Counted from the first letter of the stretch, positions 51,253 to 60,906 are shown. The stretch: 64,000 nucleotides of DNA from Nitrospira sp. CR1.1 (GCA_014055465.1 WIAF01000003.1:124001-188000); one strand, 5' to 3'. Translations and numbers: made by a program. The notes: a model not told the origin generated them from the sequence alone.

Positions 51253-53883
51253 CTACCCTTCCAAGGCCTTTTGGACCAACCCAAAAATTTTTTCCAGCGC
51301 CGGATCCAGCCTGTCGGGATTTTTTCCGCCGGCCTGCGCCATCTCGGGACGACCGCCACCTGTGCCGCCGACTTCGATCGCCATCTCCTTGATCAATTCG
51401 CCTGCCTTCAATCGGCCCGTCAAGTCCTTCGTCACGACCACGAGTAACGAGACCTTGCCGTCGTTGGCGGCGCCGAGGGCCACGACGCCGCTCCGGAGCT
51501 TGTCGCGCAGTTGATCAGCGAGTGCCCGCATGCCGTTCACGTCAAGGCCATCCGTGCGTTGCGCATGAACGTGGACGCCCTTGACCTCACGAGCCTGTGC
51601 CTGTGTCGATGACGTGCTCGCCATCTTGAGCTTCACATCCGCCAGTTCCCGCTCCTTGTCTTTCAACTGCTCGCTCAACTTTCGGGTGCGCGCCACGACT
51701 TCAGCCGGTGCGACCTTCAGAAGATCCGAGAGCTCACGCACATCCGCCTCCAGCCGCTTCAGGGAATCCAACGCTCCACTGCCGGTCAAACACTCGATCC
51801 GGCGGACCCCCGCGGCCACTCCGGACTCACCCACAATCCGGAACAACCCGATTTCGCCCGTGCGCCGGCAATGGGTGCCCCCGCACAATTCTTTGCTGAA
51901 GGTGTCGATCTGCACCACCCGCACCCGGTCGCCATACTTGTCGCCGAAAAACGCCAACGCCCCGCCGGCCACCGCATCCTGCACCCCCATCACATCCGTT
52001 TGCACCGGTTGATCCTGGCGGACCTGCTCATTGACGATCGATTCGATCTCGTCGATGTCACGAGACGTCATGGGCCGGAAGTGGGCAAAGTCGAACCGCA
52101 GGCGATTCGGCGCCACCAGCGAGCCGTACTGTTTGACATGCGGCCCGAGCAGATCGCGCAGCGCGGCATGCACCAAATGCGTGGCCGTATGGTTGCGCGC
52201 CGCAGCCTGCCTGGTACGCGCATTGACCGAGAGCTGCAGCCGTTCGCCTTCACGAATCGAACCCGCCGTCACCAGGCCCTTGTGCACGATCAACGTCGGC
52301 ACCGGCCTGGTGGTCTCACGAATCTCCACCCGACCGTCGGTGCCGGTCAAGACACCGTGGTCTCCGGCCTGTCCGCCGCCTTCCGCATAAAAGGGCGTGA
52401 CGTCGAGCACGATCTCGATTTCGTCGCCTTCGCGGGCCTCCTTGATGAGGCGATCACCCTGAAGGAGCGCCTGCACCACGCCTTCGGAATCCAGCCGGTC
52501 ATAGCCGACAAATGACGTGGTTCCGACACGCGCCGCCACGTCGCTCAGGGCTGGCCTCGCCGTTTCATGCTCGAAGCCTCCCGTCTTTCTGGCGCGCGTC
52601 CGCTGCTCTTCGATAGCGGCGTCAAAGCCGGTTTCGTCGAGGGTAATCCCCTGCTCACGGCTGGCTTCCGCAATGAGGTCCATCGGAAACCCGTAGGTGT
52701 CGTACAGTTTGAAAATCTCGGTCCCTTGCAGCACCTGCTGCCCCGCCGTTTTCACTTTCGACAGCATGTCGTTCAGGATCGGCAACCCCTGATCGAGGGT
52801 GGCGATAAACCGCTCTTCTTCGCCGCGCGTTGCTTCGGCCACCGTACCGGCCGCCGGCCGCAACTCGTGATAGGCCTCGCCCATGTGATCCACGACCGTC
52901 GCCGTCAGCTCATACAGGAATGGTTGGGTGATGCCCAGCAGGCGTCCGTGGCGGGCTGCGCGCCGAAGAATTCGGCGGAGCACGTACCCCCGCCCTTCAT
53001 TCGACGGCAACACGCCGTCAGCCATCAGGAAGGTAATGGCCCTGAGGTGATCGGCAATGACGCGCATGGAACGATCCGCCTGCTCCATCGCTCCATATTC
53101 AGCAGCGGCGCGCCGGCCAATCGCCGCCAGCAGCGGCGCAAACAAATCGCTGTCGTAATTGCTGAGTTTCCCCTGCGCCACCGCGGTGAGACGTTCCAAC
53201 CCCATGCCGGTATCGATGCTCGGCTTCGGCAGCGGATTGAGCGTTCCCGCGCTGTCACGATTGAACTGCATGAACACGAGGTTCCAGATCTCAATGACCC
53301 GGTCCCCTTCACCGTTCGGCGTGTCATCGCCAGGCACCGCAGGTCCCTGATCAAAGTGCAATTCCGAGCAAGGGCCGCAGGGGCCTGTATCGGCCATCTG
53401 CCAGAAGTTGTCCTTCTCGCCACAACGCACGATGCGGTTTGGGGAGACGCCGATCTTTCGCCACAGCCGATCGGCTTCGTCGTCTTCGCGAAAGATCGTG
53501 ATCCACATCCGGTCTTTCGAGAGCCCGACCACCGAGGTCAGAAACTCCCAGCCGAAGCGGATGGCGTCTTCCTTGAAGTAATCACCGAAGGAGAAGTTGC
53601 CGAGCATTTCAAAGAACGTATGATGACGCCTGGTATAACCGACATTTTCGAGGTCATTGTGCTTGCCGCCCGCACGCAGACACTTCTGCACGGTCACGGC
53701 CCGCTGATAGGCGCGCGTTTCTTCACCCAGGAACACCCGTTTGAATTGATTCATGCCGGCGTTGGTAAACAGCAGCGTCGGATCCGCCTGCGGAATCAAG
53801 GACGCGCTCGGAACCGCCCGATGGCCCTGCTGTTCAAAATACCGGATGAAGGCTCGCCGCAGATCGTGTACAGGTTGGCTCAT
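51253..53883 (-). CDS. alaS: Alanyl-tRNA synthetase
   Basis: 876 residues starting MSQPVHDLRRAFIRYFEQQG. Class II motifs: ADPTLLFTNAGMNQFKRVFL (motif 1 region), RRHHTFFEMLGNFSFGDYF, DTGMGLERL, and the editing/zinc site HTATHLVHAALR with CGGTHCRRTGEIG; the C-terminal domain ends in a glycine-rich GGTGGGRPEMAQAGG. Its ATG overlaps the stop of recX (ATGA), and ruvX starts 5 bp after its own stop. It charges and proofreads tRNA-Ala. Confidence 0.97.
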   Translation of the reverse strand: MSQPVHDLRRAFIRYFEQQGHRAVPSASLIPQADPTLLFTNAGMNQFKRVFLGEETRAYQRAVTVQKCLRAGGKHNDLENVGYTRRHHTFFEMLGNFSFGDYFKEDAIRFGWEFLTSVVGLSKDRMWITIFREDDEADRLWRKIGVSPNRIVRCGEKDNFWQMADTGPCGPCSELHFDQGPAVPGDDTPNGEGDRVIEIWNLVFMQFNRDSAGTLNPLPKPSIDTGMGLERLTAVAQGKLSNYDSDLFAPLLAAIGRRAAAEYGAMEQADRSMRVIADHLRAITFLMADGVLPSNEGRGYVLRRILRRAARHGRLLGITQPFLYELTATVVDHMGEAYHELRPAAGTVAEATRGEEERFIATLDQGLPILNDMLSKVKTAGQQVLQGTEIFKLYDTYGFPMDLIAEASREQGITLDETGFDAAIEEQRTRARKTGGFEHETARPALSDVAARVGTTSFVGYDRLDSEGVVQALLQGDRLIKEAREGDEIEIVLDVTPFYAEGGGQAGDHGVLTGTDGRVEIRETTRPVPTLIVHKGLVTAGSIREGERLQLSVNARTRQAAARNHTATHLVHAALRDLLGPHVKQYGSLVAPNRLRFDFAHFRPMTSRDIDEIESIVNEQVRQDQPVQTDVMGVQDAVAGGALAFFGDKYGDRVRVVQIDTFSKELCGGTHCRRTGEIGLFRIVGESGVAAGVRRIECLTGSGALDSLKRLEADVRELSDLLKVAPAEVVARTRKLSEQLKDKERELADVKLKMASTSSTQAQAREVKGVHVHAQRTDGLDVNGMRALADQLRDKLRSGVVALGAANDGKVSLLVVVTKDLTGRLKAGELIKEMAIEVGGTGGGRPEMAQAGGKNPDRLDPALEKIFGLVQKALEG

Positions 53884-54368
53884 AACTCGTCTAACCCCGT
53901 CTCCAAGTCGACTTGCGTGACTTGCTGAATGGTGTCGTCATCAAACCCGCGTTGTCGCAAAAATCTCACCCATTGTGGTGGACGCGTTCCCGTGGTGCGC
54001 CCCTCCAGCGCCCGGCACGCCAATTCCTGCTCGGAAATTGACCGGTAGGCACTCCTCAAGGCCCGCTCCACCACCGGGTCTTCGAAGCCTCGACTGAGCA
54101 TTTCCAGCTTCAGCCGCTCACGTCCCATCGGGCGTTTCGCCAGCCTGGCTTCCGCCCAACGCGTGGCATAGGCTTGATCGTCGAGATACCCCCGCCGCTC
54201 TAACTCACGCACGACGCCCTGTCCCTGCGCCAGGCTCGCCCCTTTCCCCTGAACATGCCGCGCGACCTGAGATGCCGTCCGCTCGGCGCGGGCAAGGTAC
54301 CGGATTGCCATGATCAGGAAATCCGGCGGCGACTCCGCACGCCCCCGGCCCCCGCGTCCAACCGGCAT
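53880..54368 (-). CDS. recX: Regulatory protein RecX
   Basis: 162 residues from the ATG at 54368, with AGGAG 5 bp upstream; the frame is open further upstream, but that part overlaps recA in another frame. RecX helical repeats: AIRYLARAERTASQVARHVQ, VVRELERRGYLDDQAYATRW, RLAKRPMGRERLKLEMLSRG and FLRQRGFDDDTIQQV. It inhibits RecA filament growth. It starts 8 bp after recA and overlaps alaS by ATGA, so recA-recX-alaS is one operon. Confidence 0.9.
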   Translation of the reverse strand: MPVGRGGRGRAESPPDFLIMAIRYLARAERTASQVARHVQGKGASLAQGQGVVRELERRGYLDDQAYATRWAEARLAKRPMGRERLKLEMLSRGFEDPVVERALRSAYRSISEQELACRALEGRTTGTRPPQWVRFLRQRGFDDDTIQQVTQVDLETGLDEL

Positions 54369-54375
54369 ATCGCTC

Positions 54376-55488
54376 CTATGTCGTCGCTCTCGCAGCATGG
54401 CCGCGCTTCTCGTCCTGCCGACTCTCGGCCTTGCGCTCGGGTTTCTCCTCTTTGGCTTCTTTGGCGTCGGCCTTCTTGTCGGCCCCCCGCAAGGGCAGCC
54501 CGGCGAGTTCGCGCACCTTGCCTTCAATCTCCTTGGCAATAGCCGGATTGGTCTTCAGAAAATCGCGGACGGCTTCACGCCCCTGGCCTAAGCGTTCTCC
54601 CTTATAGGAGTACCAGGCGCCGGCCTTCTCCACCACGCGCTTCTCCACACCCATATCGACGATCTCGCCCGACTTCGAAATGCCCTCGGCAAACATGATG
54701 TCGAATTCCGCCTGCCTGAACGGCGGAGCCATCTTGTTCTTGACCACCTTGACCCGCACGCGGCTTCCGGTCACATCTTGCCCATCCTTGATCGACTCGA
54801 TCCGGCGAATATCGAGGCGCACGGACGAATAGAACTTCAACGCGTTGCCGCCCGTCGTGGTTTCCGGGTTCCCGAACATCACGCCGATTTTCATGCGGAT
54901 CTGGTTGATAAAGATCAGCGTCGTCTGGGACTTGGCGATCGCCGCCGTCAGTTTGCGCAACGCCTGCGACATCAACCGCGCCTGCAAGCCCATATGGGCA
55001 TCACCCATCTCGCCTTCAATCTCAGCCCGCGGCACCAACGCCGCCACGGAATCGACGACGATCACGTCAATGGCGCCGCTACGCACGAGGGTTTCCGCAA
55101 TTTCGAGCGCCTGCTCGCCGGTGTCCGGCTGCGACACGAGCAAGTCGTCGGTGTGCACGCCCAACTTCTTGGCATAGGTCAAATCCAACGCATGTTCGGC
55201 ATCAATGAAGGCAGCGACTCCACCCGCTTTCTGCGCTTCCGCGATCGCATGCAACGTGAGGGTGGTTTTACCGGACGATTCCGGACCAAAAATTTCGATG
55301 ACCCGTCCGCGCGGGAATCCCCCGACGCCGAGGGCAATATCCAATCCCAGGGATCCGCTTGAAATCGCCGGAACGTCGGCCGGCCGATCATCGGTCCCCA
55401 ACTTCATCACCGCGCCCTTGCCGTACTGTTTTTCAATCTGAGCCAGGGCCAGGTCCAACGCGCGCTTTTTCTCATCCTTTTCAGTCAT
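54376..55488 (-). CDS. recA: Recombinase RecA
   Basis: 370 residues starting [20 protein letters not shown], with GAAGGAG 7 bp upstream. Motifs: [15 protein letters not shown] (Walker A), [20 protein letters not shown] (Walker B), [20 protein letters not shown] and [13 protein letters not shown]. The C-terminal tail is highly charged ([20 protein letters not shown]). It drives strand exchange and the SOS response. A TATAAT hexamer lies at 55626-55631 on this strand, about 140 bp upstream. Confidence 0.98.
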   Translation of the reverse strand: MTEKDEKKRALDLALAQIEKQYGKGAVMKLGTDDRPADVPAISSGSLGLDIALGVGGFPRGRVIEIFGPESSGKTTLTLHAIAEAQKAGGVAAFIDAEHALDLTYAKKLGVHTDDLLVSQPDTGEQALEIAETLVRSGAIDVIVVDSVAALVPRAEIEGEMGDAHMGLQARLMSQALRKLTAAIAKSQTTLIFINQIRMKIGVMFGNPETTTGGNALKFYSSVRLDIRRIESIKDGQDVTGSRVRVKVVKNKMAPPFRQAEFDIMFAEGISKSGEIVDMGVEKRVVEKAGAWYSYKGERLGQGREAVRDFLKTNPAIAKEIEGKVRELAGLPLRGADKKADAKEAKEEKPERKAESRQDEKRGHAARATT

Positions 55489-56040
55489 TCAAAACTCCTT
55501 CTCGCGACATGACTCGTGAAGTGTGCTGGTCTCGTATGCCGTGGGAGACAACGCACCAGCCGGCCATGAGTTGACCACGCGCCAACCGGACCAGACTCAG
55601 ACCAGGAAAGCAGACAGAACAGCGGATTATACCGGACTTAAAAGGAAGAAGCCTAGCCCGCAAGGGTCCACCACTCAATCTGGAGAAAAACGGTTCCGGC
55701 CCTGCGCCTCTGTGAATCGCGTGAGGCCGTGCGGGAAAATACCATCGCGCGACAGGCCTGCCTCCTATCCTGTCATGCGTCAAAAATCTCGCAGCGTTCT
55801 GTCATAACCGCCACTGTATCGAAGTACGGGGACGGCAGTCGCCTCATCGCCACCTATCCGCAGCTGGCGCGTAAGTACATGAAAACACTTTGGAGACTGA
55901 AGAGAACGGGCACAAAACTGGACCGTTAAAGTCACCGTGCGTCTATGCCGACATTCTTCATGAGGGGCAATGTGCCTGGCACCAACATTGCTCCCATTCC
56001 GCAGTGTTCGCTCATCACTCACCTGATGCAGGAGGGCCCC
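55489..56040. other. Intergenic region upstream of recA and of a small plus-strand gene
   Basis: No convincing gene. It holds a perfect TATAAT on the minus strand at 55626-55631 that could be the recA -10 element; no good -35 hexamer is seen at 16-18 bp, and no clear LexA box was recognised. The rest carries only weak, conflicting reading frames. Confidence 0.5.
55626..55631 (-). promoter_or_regulatory. Putative recA -10 element
   Basis: A consensus TATAAT on the minus strand, about 140 bp before the recA ATG. It has the best match to a sigma-70 -10 box in this region, but lacks a recognisable -35 element. Confidence 0.35.
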
Positions 56041-56304
56041 ATGCCACAACAGCGAATGGATGATCGATCCGAACACTCTGTCGCGCAATCGCAACACTAC
56101 GTCACGCGCGCGCCGCGCGATCTGACCTACGATGAAAAGAAAGCTGCCGAAGCAGCCTTCCGTGGCGAGCCGTTTAATCCCAACTGGTCCGTCGCCGCCG
56201 CCGCCGTCTACGAAGGGATCGTGTCCGCCATGTCCCGCATGCAGGTCGCTGCACTAACCGAATTGGAGGCCGCTCCTGTCGCTGAAGAATGTCTCACCCG
56301 CTGA
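56041..56304 (+). CDS. Small hypothetical protein (87 aa)
   Basis: 87 residues from the ATG at 56041, with AGGAGGG 6 bp upstream, starting MPQQRMDDRSEHSVAQSQHY. The sequence has a helical, Ala/Glu-rich C-terminal part (WSVAAAAVYEGIVSAMSRMQ). No signal peptide, membrane segment or known family is recognised. Confidence 0.55.
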   Translation: MPQQRMDDRSEHSVAQSQHYVTRAPRDLTYDEKKAAEAAFRGEPFNPNWSVAAAAVYEGIVSAMSRMQVAALTELEAAPVAEECLTR

Positions 56305-56375
56305 GAGAGCTGGCCGCAGCCGTCGATTGACGTGCCGAGAGCATTCATGCACAGCCGCAGCTGCCGGACTTGAGT

Positions 56376-56990
56376 TTAGGAGCGTGAACTCAATGGGCAC
56401 TCCCACAGCTTCGTGTAGATGGAGCCGGCCGGCCGCAATTCGCTTCTCATCATGACCAGCGTCTTGATCGGCAGAACACCGAACGCCACCGGTTGATCCA
56501 ACAGCCCGCTTTGAGCCAGTCCCTGTCCGACCTGCCGCTCCCCCTCCTTAATTCGTGCCAGCGTCAGATGCGGGCTAAACGGCCGAACCTCCGCCGCCAA
56601 CCCGGCCGTCCGGCACACGTCCTCCACCCCCTGATACAAGGCCTGCAGCCGGTCGCTCTCGCTTCCCTGTTCCCAACTTTCCAGCGGCCCAGCCCAGAGA
56701 ATCCTCGGCTGCAGCGGTCGAGGAAACGTCCCCAGTCGCGAAAAGGGAACCTGGAGCATTCGATGATTGGCGACCACCTGCGCAAGCGTCGCATGGAGCG
56801 ACTCGAGCAAATCCTCCGGCGTGTCACCGAGAAACTTCACGGTCAGATGCATGGAGGCCGGTTGCACCCAGCTGATGCGCGCCTGCCGGTCGACCGTCCG
56901 TTCCAGCCGTCGTTTGAGATCCTGCTGAACCGCCGACAAGGCCGCGCGAAGATCGGGCGGCAATTCGACGGCCAGAAACGCCCTGATCAT
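56376..56990 (-). CDS. thpR: RNA 2',3'-cyclic phosphodiesterase
   Basis: 204 residues from the ATG at 56990, with AGGTGG 3-5 bp upstream and overlapping the cinA stop as ATGA. The 2H-phosphoesterase signature is present twice: MHLTVKFLG and SPHLTLARI, each with a His-x-Thr catalytic motif. The N-terminus MIRAFLAVELPPDLRAALSA is typical of LigT/ThpR. It hydrolyses 2',3'-cyclic phosphodiester ends of RNA. Genome context with cinA is common. Confidence 0.92.
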   Translation of the reverse strand: MIRAFLAVELPPDLRAALSAVQQDLKRRLERTVDRQARISWVQPASMHLTVKFLGDTPEDLLESLHATLAQVVANHRMLQVPFSRLGTFPRPLQPRILWAGPLESWEQGSESDRLQALYQGVEDVCRTAGLAAEVRPFSPHLTLARIKEGERQVGQGLAQSGLLDQPVAFGVLPIKTLVMMRSELRPAGSIYTKLWECPLSSRS

Positions 56991-58270
56991 CCGCCACCTT
57001 TCTTGATCAACCAACGGCGCAACAGATCCAACGCGGCCTGCGAGGAGCGCTGCTTGATGACGCTCCGGTCGCCGCCATGAAAGCGGAATTGTTTCGTCTG
57101 GGCATCGTCCGGTCCGCCGTCGAGCCCCACATAAACCAATCCCACCGGCTTCGCCGCAGTGGCTCCCCCTGGTCCGGCAATGCCGGTCACGCTCAATCCG
57201 ACCGAGACACCGCTGCGCTCACGAATGCCCCGCGCCATGGCTGCCGCCACTTCGGCACTGACCGCGCCGTGCCGATCGAGGAGATCCTCAGACACTCCCA
57301 ACAACTCGACCTTCGCGCGGTTGCTGTAACAGACGATACCCCGATCCACGTAGGATGAGGACCCAGGTACCTGGGTTAACCGATGGCCGATCAATCCGCC
57401 GGTGCAGGATTCGGCCAAGGCCAGGGTCATGCGCCGGGCGGTCAGTAACCGGCCAACCACTGATTCCATCGTATCCGCTTCTTGACCGTACACCATGTCG
57501 CCGAGCCTGCTGTTGGCTTCATCAAACAGCCGCTCAAGCGCAACAGCACCCTCTGCCCCTGCCGGACCTGTCAGTGAGACCATCACTTCCGTTTGAGAAG
57601 CATAGATCCCGAGTTGGACTGGACTGCCTGGGGGCAGCAGCCCCTCAAGCTTCTGATCCACAATCGACTCCGGCACGCCTGATGTGTGGAGTACCCGACG
57701 AATCACGGGCGTGGCCGGTATCTCCTTGTGCCTGCCCAGCCAGGTCTGCAGACGCGGCAGGAGCCCATCATGGATCATCGGTTCCATCTCACGCGGCACT
57801 CCGGGCAAGGCCGCAAAGAACGCATCTTTCCAGATCAAGACGAACCCCGGCGCCGTCCCGACCGGATTGGTCAGAAATTCCCCGCCTGCAGGAATCATCG
57901 CCTGTCGCAACTGCGCCTTCGTCGGGGTCCTGCCCCACTGAGCCAATCGAGCCGTCATCTCGTCCAGCGCGGCTTTTCGCCGGACCAACCGGTGGCCGAA
58001 GGCCTCCGCCACCGCCTCGCGGGTCAGGTCATCGATCGTCGGGCCCAACCCGCCCGTGATGATCACCACGCGGGCGCGTCGGACCGCCGTCTTGAGTACC
58101 CTCACGATATCGGACAACTCATCACCGACGATCGTCTTGTATCGAAGCTCCACCCCGCATGTCGCCAGGCGATCGGCGATAAACAGGGAATTCGTGTCCA
58201 TCCGGCCGCCGAGCAGGAGCTCGGAGCCGATGGCGATCGTTTCAGCCGTCCAGGCTTTCGACTTGTTCAT
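56987..58270 (-). CDS. cinA: CinA-family protein (nicotinamide-nucleotide amidohydrolase)
   Basis: 427 residues. N-terminal molybdopterin-binding-like domain: ETIAIGSELLLGGRMDTNSL, VVIITGGLGPTIDDLTREAV. C-terminal PncC amidase domain: LALAESCTGGLIGHRLTQVP, GIVCYSNRAKVELLGVSEDL and VTGIAGPGGATAAKPVGLVY. The C-terminal enzyme recycles nicotinamide mononucleotide to nicotinate mononucleotide. Coupled to thpR by ATGA. Both domains appear complete. Confidence 0.95.
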   Translation of the reverse strand: MNKSKAWTAETIAIGSELLLGGRMDTNSLFIADRLATCGVELRYKTIVGDELSDIVRVLKTAVRRARVVIITGGLGPTIDDLTREAVAEAFGHRLVRRKAALDEMTARLAQWGRTPTKAQLRQAMIPAGGEFLTNPVGTAPGFVLIWKDAFFAALPGVPREMEPMIHDGLLPRLQTWLGRHKEIPATPVIRRVLHTSGVPESIVDQKLEGLLPPGSPVQLGIYASQTEVMVSLTGPAGAEGAVALERLFDEANSRLGDMVYGQEADTMESVVGRLLTARRMTLALAESCTGGLIGHRLTQVPGSSSYVDRGIVCYSNRAKVELLGVSEDLLDRHGAVSAEVAAAMARGIRERSGVSVGLSVTGIAGPGGATAAKPVGLVYVGLDGGPDDAQTKQFRFHGGDRSVIKQRSSQAALDLLRRWLIKKGGG

Positions 58271-58318
58271 GCAAGGTTAACCTTGTTGCTCGGAAACGGT
58301 GTTGACGGGAGGATCACA

Positions 58319-58933
58319 TTATTCGATATGGGCGAAATCCAGTTCGAAGCTGACTTGCCCGCCGCCGGAGGGAAACACGGTCAGGGTCGTCTTCGTGTGC
58401 GGATCAAGATCTGCGTAGGGGAATTGGGCAATGACTTTCGCGCGATACGCGGGCTGTTGAGGCCAGAGGGTCGTCCGATCGCCTCGCGCGTCAAACCGGA
58501 CCGAGGATGGTTTGACGGTCCGCCCGGCCTGCTCCAGCACGACGTAACTGTCGGCGGCAAAGTCCACGCGCTCACCGAACAACACGACGTTCACCAGGAG
58601 ATTGCCGTTCGCCAGCACCTGAGCGATGTCCTGCTCGGAGGGAGCCAGGGCCCGCAGCGACAGGTGATTGGCCATCACGAGCAGACTTCCCAACTTGGTC
58701 ATGATGAACCCGCGGGGAGCCAGATCTTCTTTCGCGCCGAACCACGTATGCAGTTGATCCGGAGAAACACCCTGCGCGGCGGCGGCCTTCCCCCGTTCAA
58801 CCGTGACCTGGATTTGTTCGGGAGTCGGCTGCACTTCGATGGCGAATGACGCCACAGGAACGCTCATACTTGCGACGGCGAAGAGGAATTGCAGGAGTCT
58901 GGAACCGGCAGACCATCGTCGAAGGCTACGCAT
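58319..58933 (-). CDS. Secreted hypothetical protein
   Basis: 204 residues from the ATG at 58933; the frame is open for 18 more codons upstream, but this start begins the signal peptide (RLLQFLFAVASMSVPVASFA). The mature protein reads IEVQPTPEQIQVTVERGKAA and ends in a beta-strand-rich part (TTLTVFPSGGGQVSFELDFA). No cysteines and no known family were recognised. It is periplasmic or outer membrane-associated by inference. Confidence 0.65.
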   Translation of the reverse strand: MRSLRRWSAGSRLLQFLFAVASMSVPVASFAIEVQPTPEQIQVTVERGKAAAAQGVSPDQLHTWFGAKEDLAPRGFIMTKLGSLLVMANHLSLRALAPSEQDIAQVLANGNLLVNVVLFGERVDFAADSYVVLEQAGRTVKPSSVRFDARGDRTTLWPQQPAYRAKVIAQFPYADLDPHTKTTLTVFPSGGGQVSFELDFAHIE

Positions 58934-59078
58934 GATAGGGAGCCAGTACCAGATCGATGTGGACGTGTCAATTCGTAGTTCGCACACCTCGCAATCGGTT
59001 GACAGCCTAGGAGACGAAATGCTAAAGAGCTAACTCTTATTCTTTTACATTATCAAGAAGTTGCCTGGAGGGTTCCTC

Positions 59079-59786
59079 ATGTCCAGCCCCGAACAAGCGC
59101 CCCGCCGTCAGTATGTGAATTTCACCTTCTATAAATTTGATCCGGCCTGGCGTCGGCTTCCTGAAGATGAGCGCACGCGCGGGAAACAGGAGTTTCTCCG
59201 TGCCGTAGAGGAATACCAGGGCAAAGTGCTCGTCATTGCATACACGACCGTCGGTATTCGCGGCGACTGCGACCTGATGCTCTGGCGCATCAGCTATGAA
59301 CTCGAACTGTTCCAGGAAATGAGCACCAAGATCCTGGCGTCCGGATTGGGCAAGTATCTGCTCAACCCCTATTCGTACCTCGCGATCACCAAACGCTCCA
59401 TTTACGTGGACAATCACACTCACGAAAATCAGGAAAGCAAACGTTTGACGGTGGTCCCTGGTAAGGCGAAGTACATCTTCGTGTATCCGTTCGTGAAGAC
59501 TCGCGAATGGTTCTTACTCACCAAGGCCGCGCGACAGGGCATGATGGACGAGCATATTGAAGTCGGCCATCGCTTCCCTTCAGTCAAACTCAATACGACC
59601 TATTCGTTTGGCCTCGACGACCAGGAATGGGTCGTGGCCTTTGAAAGCGACAAGCCGGAAGATTTCCTGGATCTCGTCATGGCGCTGCGGGAAACCGAGG
59701 GTAGCCGGTACACGTTGCGAGATACCCCGATCTTCACCTGCATCCGGAAGAGCCTGAAAGAAGCATTAGATACACTGGGCGGCTAA
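59079..59786 (+). CDS. Chlorite-dismutase-superfamily heme protein, HemQ/ChdC-like
   Basis: 235 residues from the ATG at 59079, with GGAGGG 7 bp upstream. Family marks: YVNFTFYKFDPAWRRLP, AYTTVGIRGDCDLMLWRI, YSYLAITKRSIYV with the tyrosine expected for coproheme decarboxylases, RQGMMDEHIEVGHRFP carrying the proximal heme His, and TYSFGLDDQEWVVAFE and RDTPIFTCI. The distal Arg of true chlorite dismutases, seven residues before GLDD, is not present. It has no signal peptide, so it acts in the cytoplasm, most likely in heme synthesis rather than chlorite detoxification. Confidence 0.85.
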   Translation: MSSPEQAPRRQYVNFTFYKFDPAWRRLPEDERTRGKQEFLRAVEEYQGKVLVIAYTTVGIRGDCDLMLWRISYELELFQEMSTKILASGLGKYLLNPYSYLAITKRSIYVDNHTHENQESKRLTVVPGKAKYIFVYPFVKTREWFLLTKAARQGMMDEHIEVGHRFPSVKLNTTYSFGLDDQEWVVAFESDKPEDFLDLVMALRETEGSRYTLRDTPIFTCIRKSLKEALDTLGG

Positions 59787-59813
59787 GCTCGACTAACACG
59801 CTCGGACAGTTTG

Positions 59814-59845
59814 CACGGCCTTCGATCAGATGATCGAAGGCCGTG
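59814..59845 (+). terminator. Strong 14-bp hairpin after the HemQ-like gene
   Basis: CACGGCCTTCGATC and GATCGAAGGCCGTG pair perfectly around a 4-base AGAT loop, 27 bp after the stop codon. A T-run is weak (TGCGTTCT), so it may be a terminator or an mRNA-stabilising structure. Confidence 0.6.
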
Positions 59846-59894
59846 TGCGTTCTGCCCCCGGCGAGCCACCAGACACCGCACCCTCCTCACATCC

Positions 59895-60557
59895 ATGTCA
59901 GTTGATGCTCCGACTTACCCGGCTTCCGATCACCGGGCGGCCTTGTACTCGGCCCTTCTGCCGGGGTTGGGCCAGCTACTTCGCGGGCGGCACAACGCCG
60001 CCATGCTCTATGGCCTCGTGACCATTTTCCTGATCGCGCTGAGTTTCGCTCTTGGACGTCTCTCCGGTCGGGCCGCGGAAGTCTTTTTCTTCATGCTGCT
60101 GGCGCTTCCCTGGTGGGCGCTGCAGAGTTACGACGCCGCCCTTGGACCGGCAGCTTCGGGTTCCGATCTTGCCAGAACCGGCCGCCAGGCATGGGCGGAA
60201 GGGCATGATATCCGGTTTCTCGGCCTGCTATTTCTCGTCAGCGCCGCCAACGATGCGATCATCATCGCCAAGAACCCCGACTATCTGCTGCCATTTTTCT
60301 GCACGAAATTGGACGGAGCCGCCGGTTTCGTGACCAAAGCCCTTTCACCGTTTCTCCATACCTGGGTCGGCTACGGCTTCGTGCGCGTCAAAAAATGGTC
60401 CCTTTTGGTGTATCTGGTGTATGCCGCATACGGGACCACCAACGCGCTCGTCAACTTGACCTGTTTCGGACCCGGTCGAATCCGGAACACCCTGCTGATC
60501 GCCCTCATGGTCTTCACCAGCTACATCCTCTGGCGGCGACGACTATTTCAGCGTTGA
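59895..60557 (+). CDS. Multi-pass membrane protein of unknown function
   Basis: 220 residues from the ATG at 59895 (MSVDAPTYPASDHRAALYSA); the frame opens earlier but without a site. About five or six hydrophobic segments, for example MLYGLVTIFLIALSFALGRL, AAEVFFFMLLALPWWALQSY and WSLLVYLVYAAYGTTNALV. No family is recognised. It follows the hairpin of the heme-protein gene and may be independently transcribed. Confidence 0.7.
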   Translation: MSVDAPTYPASDHRAALYSALLPGLGQLLRGRHNAAMLYGLVTIFLIALSFALGRLSGRAAEVFFFMLLALPWWALQSYDAALGPAASGSDLARTGRQAWAEGHDIRFLGLLFLVSAANDAIIIAKNPDYLLPFFCTKLDGAAGFVTKALSPFLHTWVGYGFVRVKKWSLLVYLVYAAYGTTNALVNLTCFGPGRIRNTLLIALMVFTSYILWRRRLFQR

Positions 60558-60660
60558 CCCGTCCCCGTCGGAAGCGGAAGGTCGCATTTTGACACTCGGC
60601 TCGAGCCTGTGTTACCTGTAATAGTAATATCGTTCCACATCCTCAGACGGAGCAGCTCCT

Positions 60661-60873
60661 ATGGCCGAAAACAATGCGGTCTATGCGATTCGCCACCCTG
60701 ACGGTTCAGTGACCCTGTATATCGACGAAGAATACGCCATCGATCGCGGCGTCGATCCAGCCAAACTGGTGCGGGTCGAAATCCCTCGCGAATTGTTTGT
60801 CAGCGGCAGCATTCAACACATTCGAGAATACGTCGCGGTCTACCTTGAAAACAGCCATCAGGGCACGGCCTGA
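60661..60873 (+). CDS. Small hypothetical protein (70 aa)
   Basis: 70 residues from the ATG at 60661, with GGAG 8 bp upstream, starting MAENNAVYAIRHPDGSVTLY. It appears soluble and mixed alpha/beta. The next gene starts 33 bp after its stop, with its own GAGAGG site. No family is recognised. Confidence 0.65.
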   Translation: MAENNAVYAIRHPDGSVTLYIDEEYAIDRGVDPAKLVRVEIPRELFVSGSIQHIREYVAVYLENSHQGTA

Positions 60874-60906
60874 GCGAACCTTTTACCTCGCACGAGAGGC
60901 CACACC

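Noticed and set aside
52567-53928. 453-codon open frame antisense to alaS
   Set aside because: alaS is complete on the minus strand; the antisense frame shows codon-shadow composition only.
55945-56040. Upstream extension of the 87-aa gene by 32 codons
   Set aside because: The ribosome-binding site AGGAGGG is placed for the ATG at 56041, not for the earlier start.
57686-58849. 387-codon open frame antisense to cinA
   Set aside because: cinA has both domains intact on the minus strand.
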